From the NCBI RefSeq assembly GCF_001439695.1, contig NZ_JYLL01000018.1, positions 1 through 64,000 on the forward strand: a stretch of 64,000 nt of DNA. The letters run 5' to 3'. Both the position numbers and the translations under genes were made by a program. Source of the DNA: Pseudomonas veronii. Its GTDB lineage: Bacteria; Pseudomonadota; Gammaproteobacteria; Pseudomonadales; Pseudomonadaceae. The notes below the pieces were generated by a model. The model had not been told where the DNA came from, did no database searches, and was given only the letters and a program-made list of their open reading frames with translations. How positions within the stretch are numbered: the first letter of the stretch is position 1; every line of letters begins with the position of its first letter. Below are positions 36,785 through 46,408 of the stretch, one piece after another.

Positions 36785-38079
36785 CAGGTCTTCACCTTTA
36801 ATTCGAGGGACTGCAACGGCGCGCGCTCGCGGTCGCTGGCGCCGGGCTTGAGGAACATCGTCAGCACCACCGAAACCATCAACGCGCCGCTCATCAACAG
36901 GTAAGAGGCGCCGGGGGAACCGGTGCTGCTATTGAGGTAACCCACCAGGTACGAACCGCCGAACGAACCGAGCGCGCCCATGCTGTTGATCAACGCCATG
37001 GCGCCGCCGGCGACGTTGGCCGGCAGGATCTCCGGGACAATCGCGAAAAACGGTCCATAGGGCGCGTACATGCACGCGCCGGCAATCACCAGCAGGGTGT
37101 AGGACCACCAGAAATGTTCGGCGCCGAGCACGTAGGACGCATAGAAAGCGATAGAGGCGATCAACAACGGCGGCCACACAAACCGCTTACGTTTTTGCAG
37201 CTTGTCCGAACCCCACGACACCACCAGCATGCCGATCACCGCCGCGAGGTACGGCAGCGCCGACAACCAGCCGGCCTCGACCATGTCCATCTGCAAGCCG
37301 GCCTTGAGGATCGACGGCAGCCACAGCACAAAGCCGTACACGCCGATGCTCCAGCAGAAGAACTGCAGCGCGAGGATGATCACCTTGGGCGAGCGAAACG
37401 CTTCGGCGTAGTTCTTCACCGCTTTGATCCCCACCTGTTCGGCGGCGAGGGCGGTTTCCAGCTGGTGCTTTTCGCTGTCGCTCAACCACTGGGCATCCTT
37501 GGGCCGCTCATCGGCCAGGCGCCACCAGATAAATGCCCACAGCACCGCCGGCAGGCCTTCGACGATGAACATCCAACGCCAGCTGAAATGCTGCACCAGG
37601 TAGCCGGACACCACCGACATCCACAGCATGGTCACCGGGTTGCCGAGGATCAGGAACGTATTGGCCCGCGAGCGTTCGGCACGGGTGAACCAGTGGCACA
37701 GGTACACCAGCATCGCCGGCATCACCGCCGCTTCGACCACGCCGAGCATGAAGCGAATGGCGACCAGCATGTAGGCGTTGGACACCACGCCGGTCAGGGT
37801 GGCCAGGCCGCCCCAGAGGATCAGGCTGACGAAAATCAACTTCTTCACGCTGCGCTTTTGCGCGTAGATCGCGCCCGGCACCTGGAAGAAAAAGTAACCG
37901 AGGAAGAACAGTGCGCCGAGCAGGGACGACATGCCGGGTGTGATCATCAGGTCTTCAGCCATGCCGCTGGCGGCGGCGAAACCGTAGTTGGCGCGGTCCA
38001 GGTACGCCAGGCTGTAGGTGATAAAGACGATGGGCATGATGTACCACCAACGGCGGGTGGCGAGTTTCAAGGTATCCAT
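36784..38079 (-). CDS. kguT: 2-ketogluconate transporter KguT (MFS)
   Basis: A 431-residue major facilitator of the anion:cation symporter group, with 12 predicted helices. Family signs include the YLDRANYGFAAASGMAEDL segment at helix 1 and a long cytoplasmic loop near residues 195-225. It brings 2-ketogluconate, made in the periplasm from glucose or gluconate, into the cytoplasm. AGGAG precedes the ATG. It follows kguK with a 45-base gap and is coupled to kguD. Confidence 0.92.
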   Translation of the reverse strand: MDTLKLATRRWWYIMPIVFITYSLAYLDRANYGFAAASGMAEDLMITPGMSSLLGALFFLGYFFFQVPGAIYAQKRSVKKLIFVSLILWGGLATLTGVVSNAYMLVAIRFMLGVVEAAVMPAMLVYLCHWFTRAERSRANTFLILGNPVTMLWMSVVSGYLVQHFSWRWMFIVEGLPAVLWAFIWWRLADERPKDAQWLSDSEKHQLETALAAEQVGIKAVKNYAEAFRSPKVIILALQFFCWSIGVYGFVLWLPSILKAGLQMDMVEAGWLSALPYLAAVIGMLVVSWGSDKLQKRKRFVWPPLLIASIAFYASYVLGAEHFWWSYTLLVIAGACMYAPYGPFFAIVPEILPANVAGGAMALINSMGALGSFGGSYLVGYLNSSTGSPGASYLLMSGALMVSVVLTMFLKPGASDRERAPLQSLELKVKT

Positions 38080-38124
38080 GGGGTTGCTCCTGAGCTTGTT
38101 GTAGTTGTGGCAACAGGGAGTGGG

Positions 38125-39066
38125 TCAAGCAACGGATCGGGTCGGCAGCTCCGTGCGTGTGGGTAAGCCTTCCATATCGCCGCGGCTCTGCACGGCACGG
38201 CTGCCGATCCAGTTGCCGCGGTGTACCGCCTCGGGGAAGCTGAGGTTTTCCAGCAGGGCGCTGATCATGCCGACGGCAAAGCCATCACCGGCGCCGACGG
38301 TGTCGACCACTTTGTCCACGCTCACGGCGGCGACAAAGCCTTGGTCCAGTTGGGTGCGGTAATACGCGCCGTCCGGGCCGAGCTTGATGGCCACGGCTTC
38401 GGCGCCCTGGTCCAGGTAAAACGCGGCGATGTCCGCCGGGTCGTCGAAACCGGTAAGCAGGCGACCTTCGCTCAAGCCCGGCAAGACCCAATCGGCCAAG
38501 CCTGCGAGGGCGTTGATCTCGCGGATCATCTGCTGCTGGCTGGGCCACAGCGCCGGGCGCAGGTTCGGGTCGAACGACACGCTGCGCCCGGCCTTGCGCA
38601 TTTGCGTCATCAGCTCGCGGGACAACTCGCCGGTGGCCTTGGACAAGGCCGGCGGGATGCCGGTGGCGTGCAGGTGGCGCGCCTGCAGCAGCGCCGGGCT
38701 GATGGCTGCGATGGATAAGTGACTGGCCGCCGAGCCCTTGCGGAAGTACTCGACCTGGGGATCATCGCCGGCTTCTTCGCGGGACTTGAGCTGAAAACCG
38801 GTGGGGTGCAGCGGGTCGACCGCCACGTGCCGGCAATCCAGGCCTTGTTGCTTGAGCGTGTCGAGCACAAAGCGGCCCAGGGAGTCGTTGCCCACCCGGC
38901 TCAGCCAGGCGACGTTGAAGCCCAGGCGCGACAGGCCGATGGCGACATTGCTGTCGGCCCCGGCGATGCGTTTGTGGAAGTGGCCCACCTGGGCCAGGTC
39001 GCCGCTCTGTTCGGCGACAAACATCGCCATGGTTTCGCCGAACGACAGGATATCGATCTCAGACAT
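38125..39066 (-). CDS. kguK: 2-ketogluconate kinase KguK
   Basis: A 313-residue PfkB-family sugar kinase that phosphorylates 2-ketogluconate to the 6-phosphate. The N-terminal ILSFGETMAMF and the C-terminal signature DTVGAGDGFAVGM (catalytic Asp, anion hole) are intact. The start at ATG 39066 overlaps the kguE end by eight bases; an upstream in-frame start at 39093 would add nine residues inside kguE and is less likely. Confidence 0.92.
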   Translation of the reverse strand: MSEIDILSFGETMAMFVAEQSGDLAQVGHFHKRIAGADSNVAIGLSRLGFNVAWLSRVGNDSLGRFVLDTLKQQGLDCRHVAVDPLHPTGFQLKSREEAGDDPQVEYFRKGSAASHLSIAAISPALLQARHLHATGIPPALSKATGELSRELMTQMRKAGRSVSFDPNLRPALWPSQQQMIREINALAGLADWVLPGLSEGRLLTGFDDPADIAAFYLDQGAEAVAIKLGPDGAYYRTQLDQGFVAAVSVDKVVDTVGAGDGFAVGMISALLENLSFPEAVHRGNWIGSRAVQSRGDMEGLPTRTELPTRSVA

Positions 39067-39841
39067 GGGCGTACTCCGCACGGGGTTGGCCAAGCAGGGC
39101 GAGGGTGGCGACCTGCTGGGCGGTGACTTCGACCAGGTCGTCGCCTTGCAGCGGGAATTCCACCGCCCGGGTAATACCTTGAGTCATGTGGCCCAGCAGT
39201 TGTTCCCACAGATGCAGGTCGGTGGCGCCGGGCGGCAGTGCCACCAGCTTGCCGTCCGCGCGACGCGCCACGGCCTTGCAGTGCAGGTAGTCGACATGCC
39301 GGCCGAGCAGGCGCGCGGCGGTGAGCGCGGACTGGTCCTGCCAGTGCCAGTTACCGATATCGAACGTCATCTTCACCGGCAGGCCAAGGCGCTCGACTTC
39401 GCTGAAGAAACGTTGCAGCGGTTCGATGCGACCGCCATGCAGGGTCTGGTCGTTTTCCACCAGCAACTTGACCGGGTGGCGGTTGAGCAGGGCGTGCAGG
39501 CTGTGCAGGTCGTTGGTGTCGGTGAAGTAGCCGAGGGAGACTTTCAGCCAGCGCGCACCAAAGGCCTGGGCGCGATCAAGGGTGGCGGCGAGCTCGGCAT
39601 TCGGCTGGGCGCGGCCGGCGACCCACAGTTCCAGCGGCGAAGAGAACACGCACTCCAGGCCTTGTTCGGCCGCCGCCCGGGCCAGTTGTGCCGGTTGTTC
39701 AATGGTCAGCAGCTCTTCGCGCCACTCGATGCGCCGGGCACCGGCCGCCGCCAGCAGGGCGACAAAACTCAATTGGCCCTGCTGGCGGACGAGGTCGGCG
39801 CCGTAGCTGGAAAGGCTGATGGAGACGGGGTATTCATGCAT
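39059..39841 (-). CDS. kguE: KguE, TIM-barrel epimerase/isomerase-like protein
   Basis: A 260-residue member of the xylose-isomerase-like TIM-barrel family, first gene of the kgu operon. Metal-binding style residues appear in LVENDQTLHGG, MTFDIGNWHWQ and YLHCK. Its exact biochemical step in 2-ketogluconate use is not firmly known. A perfect PtxS palindrome lies 13 bases upstream of its ATG, so induction depends on release of PtxS by 2-ketogluconate. Confidence 0.88.
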   Translation of the reverse strand: MHEYPVSISLSSYGADLVRQQGQLSFVALLAAAGARRIEWREELLTIEQPAQLARAAAEQGLECVFSSPLELWVAGRAQPNAELAATLDRAQAFGARWLKVSLGYFTDTNDLHSLHALLNRHPVKLLVENDQTLHGGRIEPLQRFFSEVERLGLPVKMTFDIGNWHWQDQSALTAARLLGRHVDYLHCKAVARRADGKLVALPPGATDLHLWEQLLGHMTQGITRAVEFPLQGDDLVEVTAQQVATLALLGQPRAEYAHV

Positions 39842-39854
39842 GATTGTGTACCTC

Positions 39855-39868
39855 TGAAACCGGTTTCA
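39855..39868. promoter_or_regulatory. PtxS operator of the kgu operon
   Basis: Perfect 14-base palindrome TGAAACCGGTTTCA, identical to the PtxS site known from other pseudomonads, 13 bases before the kguE start. A bound repressor would block initiation of the operon. Confidence 0.93.
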
Positions 39869-39896
39869 TTTTTCTGCGCAACCTATTGAATTGACG

Positions 39897-39923
39897 CCCG
39901 CGAGGGCTCGACAGCGGCTACGA
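39897..39923. repeat. REP-like remnant between kguE and ptxS
   Basis: A stretch with CCCGCGAGGGCTCGACAGCG and adjoining GGCTACGAGG resembles one half of a common pseudomonad REP element. It overlaps the ptxS 3' end and is not paired with a second copy here. Confidence 0.35.
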
Positions 39924-40940
39924 GGTGGGTTGGGTGGAACCGCGAACGATCAGTTCGGGCAGGAAATCCAGGGTGCGGGCCGGCGCCGTATCGCCGCGCA
40001 GGCGCTTGAGCAGGCAGTCGAAGGCACTCGCGCCAATCGCCTGCGTCGGTTGGGCGAGGGCGGTGATGCCGGTGCCCACCAGCGGGTACCAGTCCAGGTC
40101 ATCCAGGGCGATCAGGCCGACGTCCGCGAACAGGTCGCACTCCAGCGCCTTGAGCGCGCGGGTGCAGGCGAGGGCGGCGATGCCGTTGGCGCAGAACACG
40201 GCTTTGGCGCCGGGCTTGGCCAGGAAACTGCGCAGGCGCTTTTCCAGCGCGCCGTCCAGTTCCAGCACCGTGCCACTCAACGCCGGGCGGCGGGCAATCT
40301 CGGCGGTGAAACTGTCAAGGCGCTCCAGGCGCGAACTGGTGCCATCGGTGGCCTCGCTGACCAGCACTATCTCGCGGTAGCCCTGTTGCTCAAGGTGTTC
40401 CAGCGCCATGCGTACCGCGGCCGGGTTATCCAAACCCACCAGGTCGCTGCGCAACGGTGCGACCTTGCGGTCCACCAGCACCAGGGGCATTTCCCGTTGC
40501 AGTTCCAGCAGTTGTTCGAGGTGGTGGCCGAGGGTGTTCACGATCAGCCCTTCGATGTTGTACGAGCGTAGCGCCGCCAGGTGCTGGCGTTCCTGCTCGT
40601 CATCGCGGTCGGTGTTGCACACCACCAGGCTGTAGCCGTGCTGGCGGCAGGCAGTTTCGACACCGTGCATCACGGCGATGGAATAGGGGTTGCGGATATC
40701 GGCCACCAGCATACCGATCAGGCGCGTGCGCCCGCGTTTCAAGCCACGGGCCATCTGGTTGGGGCGGTAGCCGAGTTCGGCGATGGCGTGCTCGATGCGC
40801 AGGGCGATGGCATCGGAGAGCAGGGCGCGATCGTCGCCGATGAAGCGCGACACGCTGGCTTTGGACACGCCGGCGCGCTGGGCGACGTCGAGCATGGTCA
40901 CGCGGCTGCGCTGGGCGGCAGAGAAACTGTTCACGGTCAT
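39918..40940 (-). CDS. ptxS: LacI-family repressor PtxS
   Basis: A 340-residue repressor of 2-ketogluconate metabolism. The N-terminal HTH is MLDVAQRAGVSKASVSRFIG with the LacI hinge region following, and the effector domain is a periplasmic-binding fold (LIGMLVADIRNPYS). It represses kgu and itself, and releases DNA on binding 2-ketogluconate. It lies directly upstream of kguE on the same strand, each with its own operator. The ptxR gene that sits beside ptxS in P. aeruginosa is not present here. Confidence 0.93.
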   Translation of the reverse strand: MTVNSFSAAQRSRVTMLDVAQRAGVSKASVSRFIGDDRALLSDAIALRIEHAIAELGYRPNQMARGLKRGRTRLIGMLVADIRNPYSIAVMHGVETACRQHGYSLVVCNTDRDDEQERQHLAALRSYNIEGLIVNTLGHHLEQLLELQREMPLVLVDRKVAPLRSDLVGLDNPAAVRMALEHLEQQGYREIVLVSEATDGTSSRLERLDSFTAEIARRPALSGTVLELDGALEKRLRSFLAKPGAKAVFCANGIAALACTRALKALECDLFADVGLIALDDLDWYPLVGTGITALAQPTQAIGASAFDCLLKRLRGDTAPARTLDFLPELIVRGSTQPTS

Positions 40941-40966
40941 CGACCTTCTATTTTTATTGGAATGAC

Positions 40967-40980
40967 TGAAACCGGTTTCA
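40967..40980. promoter_or_regulatory. PtxS operator of ptxS (autoregulation)
   Basis: A second perfect TGAAACCGGTTTCA, 26 bases before the ptxS ATG. The two operators are 1.1 kb apart, allowing repression of both units and possibly looping. Confidence 0.92.
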
Positions 40981-41043
40981 GGAAACCACTAAAGTACGAA
41001 AGCCGTCAAGAAGTTGTAGGACAAAGCCAGATAGCCGGTGTGT

Positions 41044-41643
41044 TCAGGCCAGCACACTTAACCAAGCCGCCGCCAGCAGCAGCACGGCCATACCGCGGTT
41101 GAAACGCTGCATGGCGCTGGTCGAACGCAACACCCGTGCGGACCCGGCACCCAACAGCGCCCAGGTGCCCAGGCAGGGGATCGATATCAGGAAAAACGCC
41201 AGGGAGAGGTACACCACCTGGCTTTGGCGCTCCGCACCATTGCCGGTAAAAACGCTGACTACGGCCAGTGCCATCATCCAGCTTTTCGGGTTGATCAATT
41301 GCAGGCTGGCGGCGCCGATCGGGCTCAGGGGTTTTTGGCGTGTATCCGCTTCGATGGTCCGGGTGGGGGCGCTGAAAATCTGCCAGGCCAGGTAATTCAG
41401 CCAGGCAATGCCGATCCATTGCATGGCGGTTTGTACCTTGGGTAGCTGCACCAAGGATCGGCCAAACCCCGAGCCCACCACCAGCACGAGCAGCGCCGCG
41501 CCGGCGCAGGCGCCCAGGATGATTGGCAGCGTGGCCCTGAAACCGAAACGGGCGCTGTTGCTCAGTACCAGGATATTGGTCGGGCCGGGGGTAATTGAGG
41601 CGACGAAGGCAAACAGCATGAAAGGCAACAGCGTGGACAGCAT
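41044..41643 (-). CDS. LysE/RhtB family amino acid exporter
   Basis: A 199-residue inner-membrane protein with six membrane helices. The family start LLPFMLFAFVASITPGPTNILVLSNSARFG is clear, and the conserved QLINPKSWMMAL block is present. Members export amino acids or homoserine lactone-like molecules; the substrate is not known. ATG 41643 is preferred over an upstream start 24 bases earlier. The neighbouring AraC regulator, on the same strand 54 bases upstream, is often paired with such exporters and may control it. Confidence 0.9.
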   Translation of the reverse strand: MLSTLLPFMLFAFVASITPGPTNILVLSNSARFGFRATLPIILGACAGAALLVLVVGSGFGRSLVQLPKVQTAMQWIGIAWLNYLAWQIFSAPTRTIEADTRQKPLSPIGAASLQLINPKSWMMALAVVSVFTGNGAERQSQVVYLSLAFFLISIPCLGTWALLGAGSARVLRSTSAMQRFNRGMAVLLLAAAWLSVLA

Positions 41644-41697
41644 GGGGGACGACTCCGATAGACCCATTGATGGCGTCGATCTTCACAAGCCCGCGTA

Positions 41698-42537
41698 TCA
41701 CCTGTCTGGAAGATTTGAGCAGCGCTTGCGGTAGGCCGCCGGTGTCAGGCCATAGGCGCGCACGAACCAGCGGCCCAGGTGGCTCTGATCGGCAAAACCC
41801 AGGGCGATCGCCACATCGGCCGGTTGTTCACCCTTGGCCAGCAAGTGCCGCGCGCGGGCCAGGCGCAGTTGCACCAGATAAGCATGGGGCGGCAGGCCAA
41901 ACGCGCTCTTGAACGCGCGGGTCAGGCGGAAGCGGTCGACGCCGCAGGCCAGCGCCAGGGCATCCATGCCTACATCGTGATGCAGGTGGGCATGCAGGTA
42001 TTCCCGGGCTTTGTGGGCGACCAGCGGCAGGCGTGGGTCGTCACGGTAACGGCTGCGCCAGTGGAGCTGGCCGGTGAGGCGTTCGAGCAACTGGTCCATG
42101 GCCCGTTGTCGCACGATGCGCAACTCGCCGCTGTGCAGGGTGCGAAAGGCTTGGCTGGTGGCGAGGGCCAGGCGCGGGTCGTTGGTCAAGGTCTCGGCAA
42201 AACTCAGCTGGCTGTTGACGGGAGCCTCTTCGAAGACCGCGCTCACTTCCCGCGTCAACCACTGCGGGTCGAGGTAGAGCATGTGGTAGGTAAAACCGTC
42301 GGCCGTGGGCGCGTCGCCGTCATGCAACTCGCCGGGTTCCACCAGGAACACCTGGCCGGGCACGCTGTTGTGGCGCGTGCGGCGGCAGTTGAATTGCTGC
42401 ACGCCTTGTTCGGTCACGCCGATCAGGTAGCTGTCGTGCCAATGGGGATCGTAGGCATGGCCTTCGAAATGCGCGCGCAGGGTCTCGATGCCGGTGTCGG
42501 CGTCCTGGGACAGATCGATCCAATTGTGCGCGGCCAT
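41698..42537 (-). CDS. AraC family transcriptional regulator
   Basis: A 279-residue regulator with an N-terminal cupin-like sensor domain (HWHDSYLIGVTEQGVQQFNCR, PGELHDG) and a C-terminal double HTH (GMDALALACGVDRFRLTRAFKSAFGLPPHAYL, then VAIALGFADQSHLGRWFVRAYGLTPAAYRK). The layout matches AraC proteins coupled to LysE exporters. ATG 42537 is used; GTG at 42540 precedes it directly. Confidence 0.9.
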   Translation of the reverse strand: MAAHNWIDLSQDADTGIETLRAHFEGHAYDPHWHDSYLIGVTEQGVQQFNCRRTRHNSVPGQVFLVEPGELHDGDAPTADGFTYHMLYLDPQWLTREVSAVFEEAPVNSQLSFAETLTNDPRLALATSQAFRTLHSGELRIVRQRAMDQLLERLTGQLHWRSRYRDDPRLPLVAHKAREYLHAHLHHDVGMDALALACGVDRFRLTRAFKSAFGLPPHAYLVQLRLARARHLLAKGEQPADVAIALGFADQSHLGRWFVRAYGLTPAAYRKRCSNLPDR

Positions 42538-42612
42538 CACAACACCGAGGCGGAATAGACGATGTTATCTAGCGCCCATCGAGTCGTGGGCGTCTAGAAG
42601 GTTTGTGCGGCG

Positions 42613-43254
42613 TCAACTGAACAGTCCCGCGGCAATATTGATCGAGAACCCAAGGATCGCTGTGTTGAACAGAAACCCGATCAGCGATTGCCCCAGCACC
42701 ACCTTGCGCATGGTGCGGGTGGCAACGCCCACGTCTGCTGTTTGCACGGCGACGCCGATGGTGAAGGAAAAGTACAGGAAGTCCCAATAGTTGGGGGTCA
42801 ACAACCCCTCGGCAAAGCGCAGCGCCGGCTCTTTGCCGGCCCAGGTGTAATAGAGCCGGGCGTAGTGAACGCTGAAGATCACCCCGATCAACAACCATGA
42901 GCCGATGACCGTCAGGCCGGTAAAACCGTAGTGCAACAGCCGCTCGGCGGTGCTCAGGTCCTTGCTGCCGACCAGTTCGAAGGTGATGGTGGCCAGGCTG
43001 GCGATGGCTGCGATGCACACCGTGAACAGCACCAGGCCGGCGTTTTCATCCTCGATCTCGGCGATGCGTTTGACGTCTTCGGCCTTGGCGCGGATGGTCA
43101 GCCACAGCATCAGCACCAGGTAGATCCAGACGCCGGCATTCCAGCCGATCAGGATTTTGCTCACGAGTGTATCGGCGGGTACCAGGATGCCAACGGCAAG
43201 GCCCAGGACGGCGGCGCAAGAGAGGCGAGGGTGGGTGCGGGCGAGGAAGGGCAT
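42613..43254 (-). CDS. DUF1345 membrane protein
   Basis: A 213-residue inner-membrane protein with about five helices, matching DUF1345. Conserved stretches are VFSVHYARLYY and NYWDFLYFSFTIGVAVQTADVGV. Function is unknown. The last motif resembles a channel-like pore loop, so a transport role is possible but unproven. It lies alone between the AraC and RND genes. Confidence 0.82.
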   Translation of the reverse strand: MPFLARTHPRLSCAAVLGLAVGILVPADTLVSKILIGWNAGVWIYLVLMLWLTIRAKAEDVKRIAEIEDENAGLVLFTVCIAAIASLATITFELVGSKDLSTAERLLHYGFTGLTVIGSWLLIGVIFSVHYARLYYTWAGKEPALRFAEGLLTPNYWDFLYFSFTIGVAVQTADVGVATRTMRKVVLGQSLIGFLFNTAILGFSINIAAGLFS

Positions 43255-43306
43255 GGGTGCTCACAACAAGGGCGGTTGTGAGCACCATAGCGCATTTTTG
43301 CGCGGG

Positions 43307-46300
43307 TTATGGACGCTTGCGCACCAGCTTCATGACGACCACAAAGAACACCGGCACAAACACCACCGCCAGCGTCGCAGTGATCATCCCGCCGATCACC
43401 CCCGTACCGATCGCTTGCTGGCTCGCCGAACTGGCGCCGGTGGCAATCGCCAGGGGCACCACGCCGAGGATGAACGCCAGCGAGGTCATGATGATCGGCC
43501 GCAAGCGCAGCCGCGCGGCCTTCAAGGTCGCGTCGAGCAAGTCTTCGCCCTGCTCGTACAGGTCCTTGGCGAACTCGATGATCAGGATCGCGTTCTTCGC
43601 CGACAGGCCGATGATGGTGATCAGCCCGACCTTGAAGAACACATCGTTGGGCATGCCGCGCAAGGTCACGGCCAACACCGCGCCGAGCACGCCCAGCGGC
43701 ACCACCAGCAGCACCGACGTCGGGATCGACCAGCTTTCATACAGGGCGGCCAGGCACAGGAACACAATCAGCAGCGACAGGCCCAGCAACAGCGGCGCCT
43801 GGGAGCCGGACAGGCGTTCCTGCAACGACAGGCCGGTCCATTCCTGGCCCAGGCCCGCCGGCAGTTGGTTGACCAGGCGCTGGATTTCTTCCATCGCCTC
43901 GCCCGTGCTGTGCCCCGGTGCCGCTTCACCGGAAATGGCGATGGCCGGGTAGCCGTTGTAACGGGTCAACTGCGTCGGTCCCTGGGTCCACTTGGCTGCG
44001 ACGAACGCCGACAGCGGCACCATCTCGCCGGCCTTGTTGCGCACGTTGATCTTCAACAGATCCGCGACCTGGCTGCGTTGGTCGCCTTCGGCCTGCACCA
44101 CCACGCGCTGCATGCGCCCCTGGTTGGGGAAGTCATTGATGTAGGCCGAACCGATGGCCGACGACAGTACATTGCCCACATCGGCGAAGGACACGCCCAG
44201 CGCGTTGGCCTGCTTGCGGTCGACCTGCAACTGCACTTGCGGCGCTTCGGCCAGGGCGCTTTCACGCACGTTGGCCAGGATCGGGCTTTTTCCCGCAGCG
44301 TCCAGCAGTTCGGTACGCGCCGCCATCAACGCCGCGTGGCCGACGCCGCCACGGTCCTGCAAGCGGAACTCGAAACCGCTGCTGGTGCCGAGGCCGTCCA
44401 CCGGTGGAGGCAGGATCGCATAGGCAATCGCGTCCTTCAGTTCAGTGAACGCCATGTTGGCGCGGTCGGCAATCGCGGCGGCCGAATCGTCGCTGCTGCG
44501 TTGCGACCAATCCTTGAGCGTGGTGAACGCCAGCGCCGCGTTCTGCCCGGAGCCGGAGAAACTGAAGCCCATGATCATGGTGGTGTCGCCAACCCCGGGC
44601 TCTTCGGCGTTGTGCGCTTCGATCTGTTCGGCCACCTGCACCGTGCGGTTCTTGCTCGCGCCCGGCGGCAACTGGATATCGATGATGGTGTAACCCTGGT
44701 CTTCCACCGGCAGGAACGAGGAGGGCAGGCGACTGAACATCAGCCCCAGGCCCACCAGCAGCACCAGGTAGATCAACAGGTAACGGCCGCTGCGCTTGAG
44801 GGCATACGCCACCCAGCCTTCGTAGCGGTCGGTGAGCCGTTCGAAACGCCGGTTGAACCAGCCGAAGAACCCGCCCTTGGCGTGGTGCTCATCCTTGGCG
44901 ATCGGCTTGAGCAGGGTCGCGCAAAGTGCCGGGGTCAAGGTCAGGGCGAGGAACGCCGAGAACAGGATTGAGGTGGCCATCGACAGCGAAAACTGCTGGT
45001 AGATCACCCCCACCGAGCCTGGCATGAATGCCATCGGCAGAAACACCGCCACCAACACCAACGTAATGCCGATGATGGCCCCGGTGATCTGGCCCATGGC
45101 CTTGCGCGTGGCCTCTTTGGGCGACAGGCCCTCGCTGACCATGATCCGCTCGACGTTCTCCACCACCACGATCGCATCGTCCACCAGGATACCGATGGCC
45201 AGCACCATGCCGAACATGGTCAGCACGTTGATCGAGAACCCGAGCAACAGCATGGTGGCGAAGGTGCCCATCAACGCAATCGGCACCACCAGGGTCGGGA
45301 TCAGCGTGTAGCGCACGTTCTGCAGGAACAGGAACATCACCGCGAACACCAGCGCCATCGCTTCGAGCAGGGTGTAGACCACCTTGGTGATCGAGACTTT
45401 GACGAACGGCGAGGTGTCATACGGGATCTTGTATTCGACATTGGCCGGGAAGTAGCGCGACAGCTCATCCATCTTCGCCCGCACCCGGTTCGCGGTGCTC
45501 AGCGCATTGGCGCCCGGCGACAGTTGCACACTGACGGCGGTGGACGGCTTGCCGTTCAGGCGTGTGGAAAACTGGTATTCCTGGCTGCCGACTTCCACCC
45601 GCGCCACATCGCCGATACGCACGGTGGAACCGTCAGGGTTGGCCTTGAGCACGATGTCGGCGAACTCGGCCGGCGTGGACAACTGGCCCTTGACCAGGAT
45701 CGCCGCGGTGATTTCCTGGGTCTTGGTGCCCGGCAAGTCGCCGATGCTGCCGGCGGAAACCTGGGCGTTCTGCGCGCTGATCGCGGCATTCACGTCGGCC
45801 GGGGTCAGGTTGAAACCGATCAGCTTCTGCGGGTCGATCCACACCCGCATGGCCCGCTCGGCGCCATACAGCTGGGCCTTGCCCACCCCGTCGAGGCGCT
45901 TGAGTTCGTTCATCACGTTGCGCGCCAGGTAGTCGCTGAGCGCCACGTCATCGAGCTTGCCGTCGCTGGAGGTCAGGGTCACCAGCAGCAGGAAGCCGGC
46001 GGAGACTTTCTCCACCTGTAAACCCTGCTGGGTCACCGCCTGGGGCAAGCGCGATTCCACGGCCTTGAGGCGGTTCTGCACGTCGACCTGGGCCATCTCC
46101 GGGTTGGTGCCCGGCTGGAAAGTCGCGGTGATGGTGGCCGAGCCGAGGCTGCTCTGGGATTCGAAATACAGCAGGTGATCGGCGCCATTGAGCTCTTGCT
46201 CGATCAGGCTGACCACGCTTTCATCCAGGGTCTGCGCCGAAGCGCCGGGGTACACCGCGTGGATTTCGACTTTCGGCGGCGCGACGTTGGGGTACTGGGC

Positions 46301-46396
46301 CACCGGCAACTGCGGGATGGCGAGCGCGCCGGCCAGCAGGATAAACAGGGCGACCACCCAGGCGAAGATCGGGCGGTCAATAAAGAACTGCGGCAT
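43307..46396 (-). CDS. RND efflux pump inner-membrane transporter (AcrB/MexB type)
   Basis: A 1029-residue proton-driven drug exporter of the HAE-1 group, with 12 membrane helices and two large periplasmic loops. Proton-relay residues are present: the Asp pair in GILVDDAIVVVENV and Lys in GLSAKNAILIIEF. Substrates are probably hydrophobic compounds or antibiotics. ATG 46396 with AAGGATC nine bases upstream is chosen. It follows the adaptor gene by 12 bases. No outer-membrane channel gene follows, so it must borrow an OprM-type protein. The pump plus divergent two-component system resembles the MexMN neighbourhood of P. aeruginosa, but that link is tentative. Confidence 0.93.
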   Translation of the reverse strand: MPQFFIDRPIFAWVVALFILLAGALAIPQLPVAQYPNVAPPKVEIHAVYPGASAQTLDESVVSLIEQELNGADHLLYFESQSSLGSATITATFQPGTNPEMAQVDVQNRLKAVESRLPQAVTQQGLQVEKVSAGFLLLVTLTSSDGKLDDVALSDYLARNVMNELKRLDGVGKAQLYGAERAMRVWIDPQKLIGFNLTPADVNAAISAQNAQVSAGSIGDLPGTKTQEITAAILVKGQLSTPAEFADIVLKANPDGSTVRIGDVARVEVGSQEYQFSTRLNGKPSTAVSVQLSPGANALSTANRVRAKMDELSRYFPANVEYKIPYDTSPFVKVSITKVVYTLLEAMALVFAVMFLFLQNVRYTLIPTLVVPIALMGTFATMLLLGFSINVLTMFGMVLAIGILVDDAIVVVENVERIMVSEGLSPKEATRKAMGQITGAIIGITLVLVAVFLPMAFMPGSVGVIYQQFSLSMATSILFSAFLALTLTPALCATLLKPIAKDEHHAKGGFFGWFNRRFERLTDRYEGWVAYALKRSGRYLLIYLVLLVGLGLMFSRLPSSFLPVEDQGYTIIDIQLPPGASKNRTVQVAEQIEAHNAEEPGVGDTTMIMGFSFSGSGQNAALAFTTLKDWSQRSSDDSAAAIADRANMAFTELKDAIAYAILPPPVDGLGTSSGFEFRLQDRGGVGHAALMAARTELLDAAGKSPILANVRESALAEAPQVQLQVDRKQANALGVSFADVGNVLSSAIGSAYINDFPNQGRMQRVVVQAEGDQRSQVADLLKINVRNKAGEMVPLSAFVAAKWTQGPTQLTRYNGYPAIAISGEAAPGHSTGEAMEEIQRLVNQLPAGLGQEWTGLSLQERLSGSQAPLLLGLSLLIVFLCLAALYESWSIPTSVLLVVPLGVLGAVLAVTLRGMPNDVFFKVGLITIIGLSAKNAILIIEFAKDLYEQGEDLLDATLKAARLRLRPIIMTSLAFILGVVPLAIATGASSASQQAIGTGVIGGMITATLAVVFVPVFFVVVMKLVRKRP

Positions 46397-46408
46397 GGTC
46401 AAAGATCC

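Noticed and set aside
43157..44971. A 604-codon open frame antisense to the RND transporter
   Set aside because: The product is extremely rich in His, Gln and Arg with no domain, as expected for an antisense shadow of a high-GC gene.
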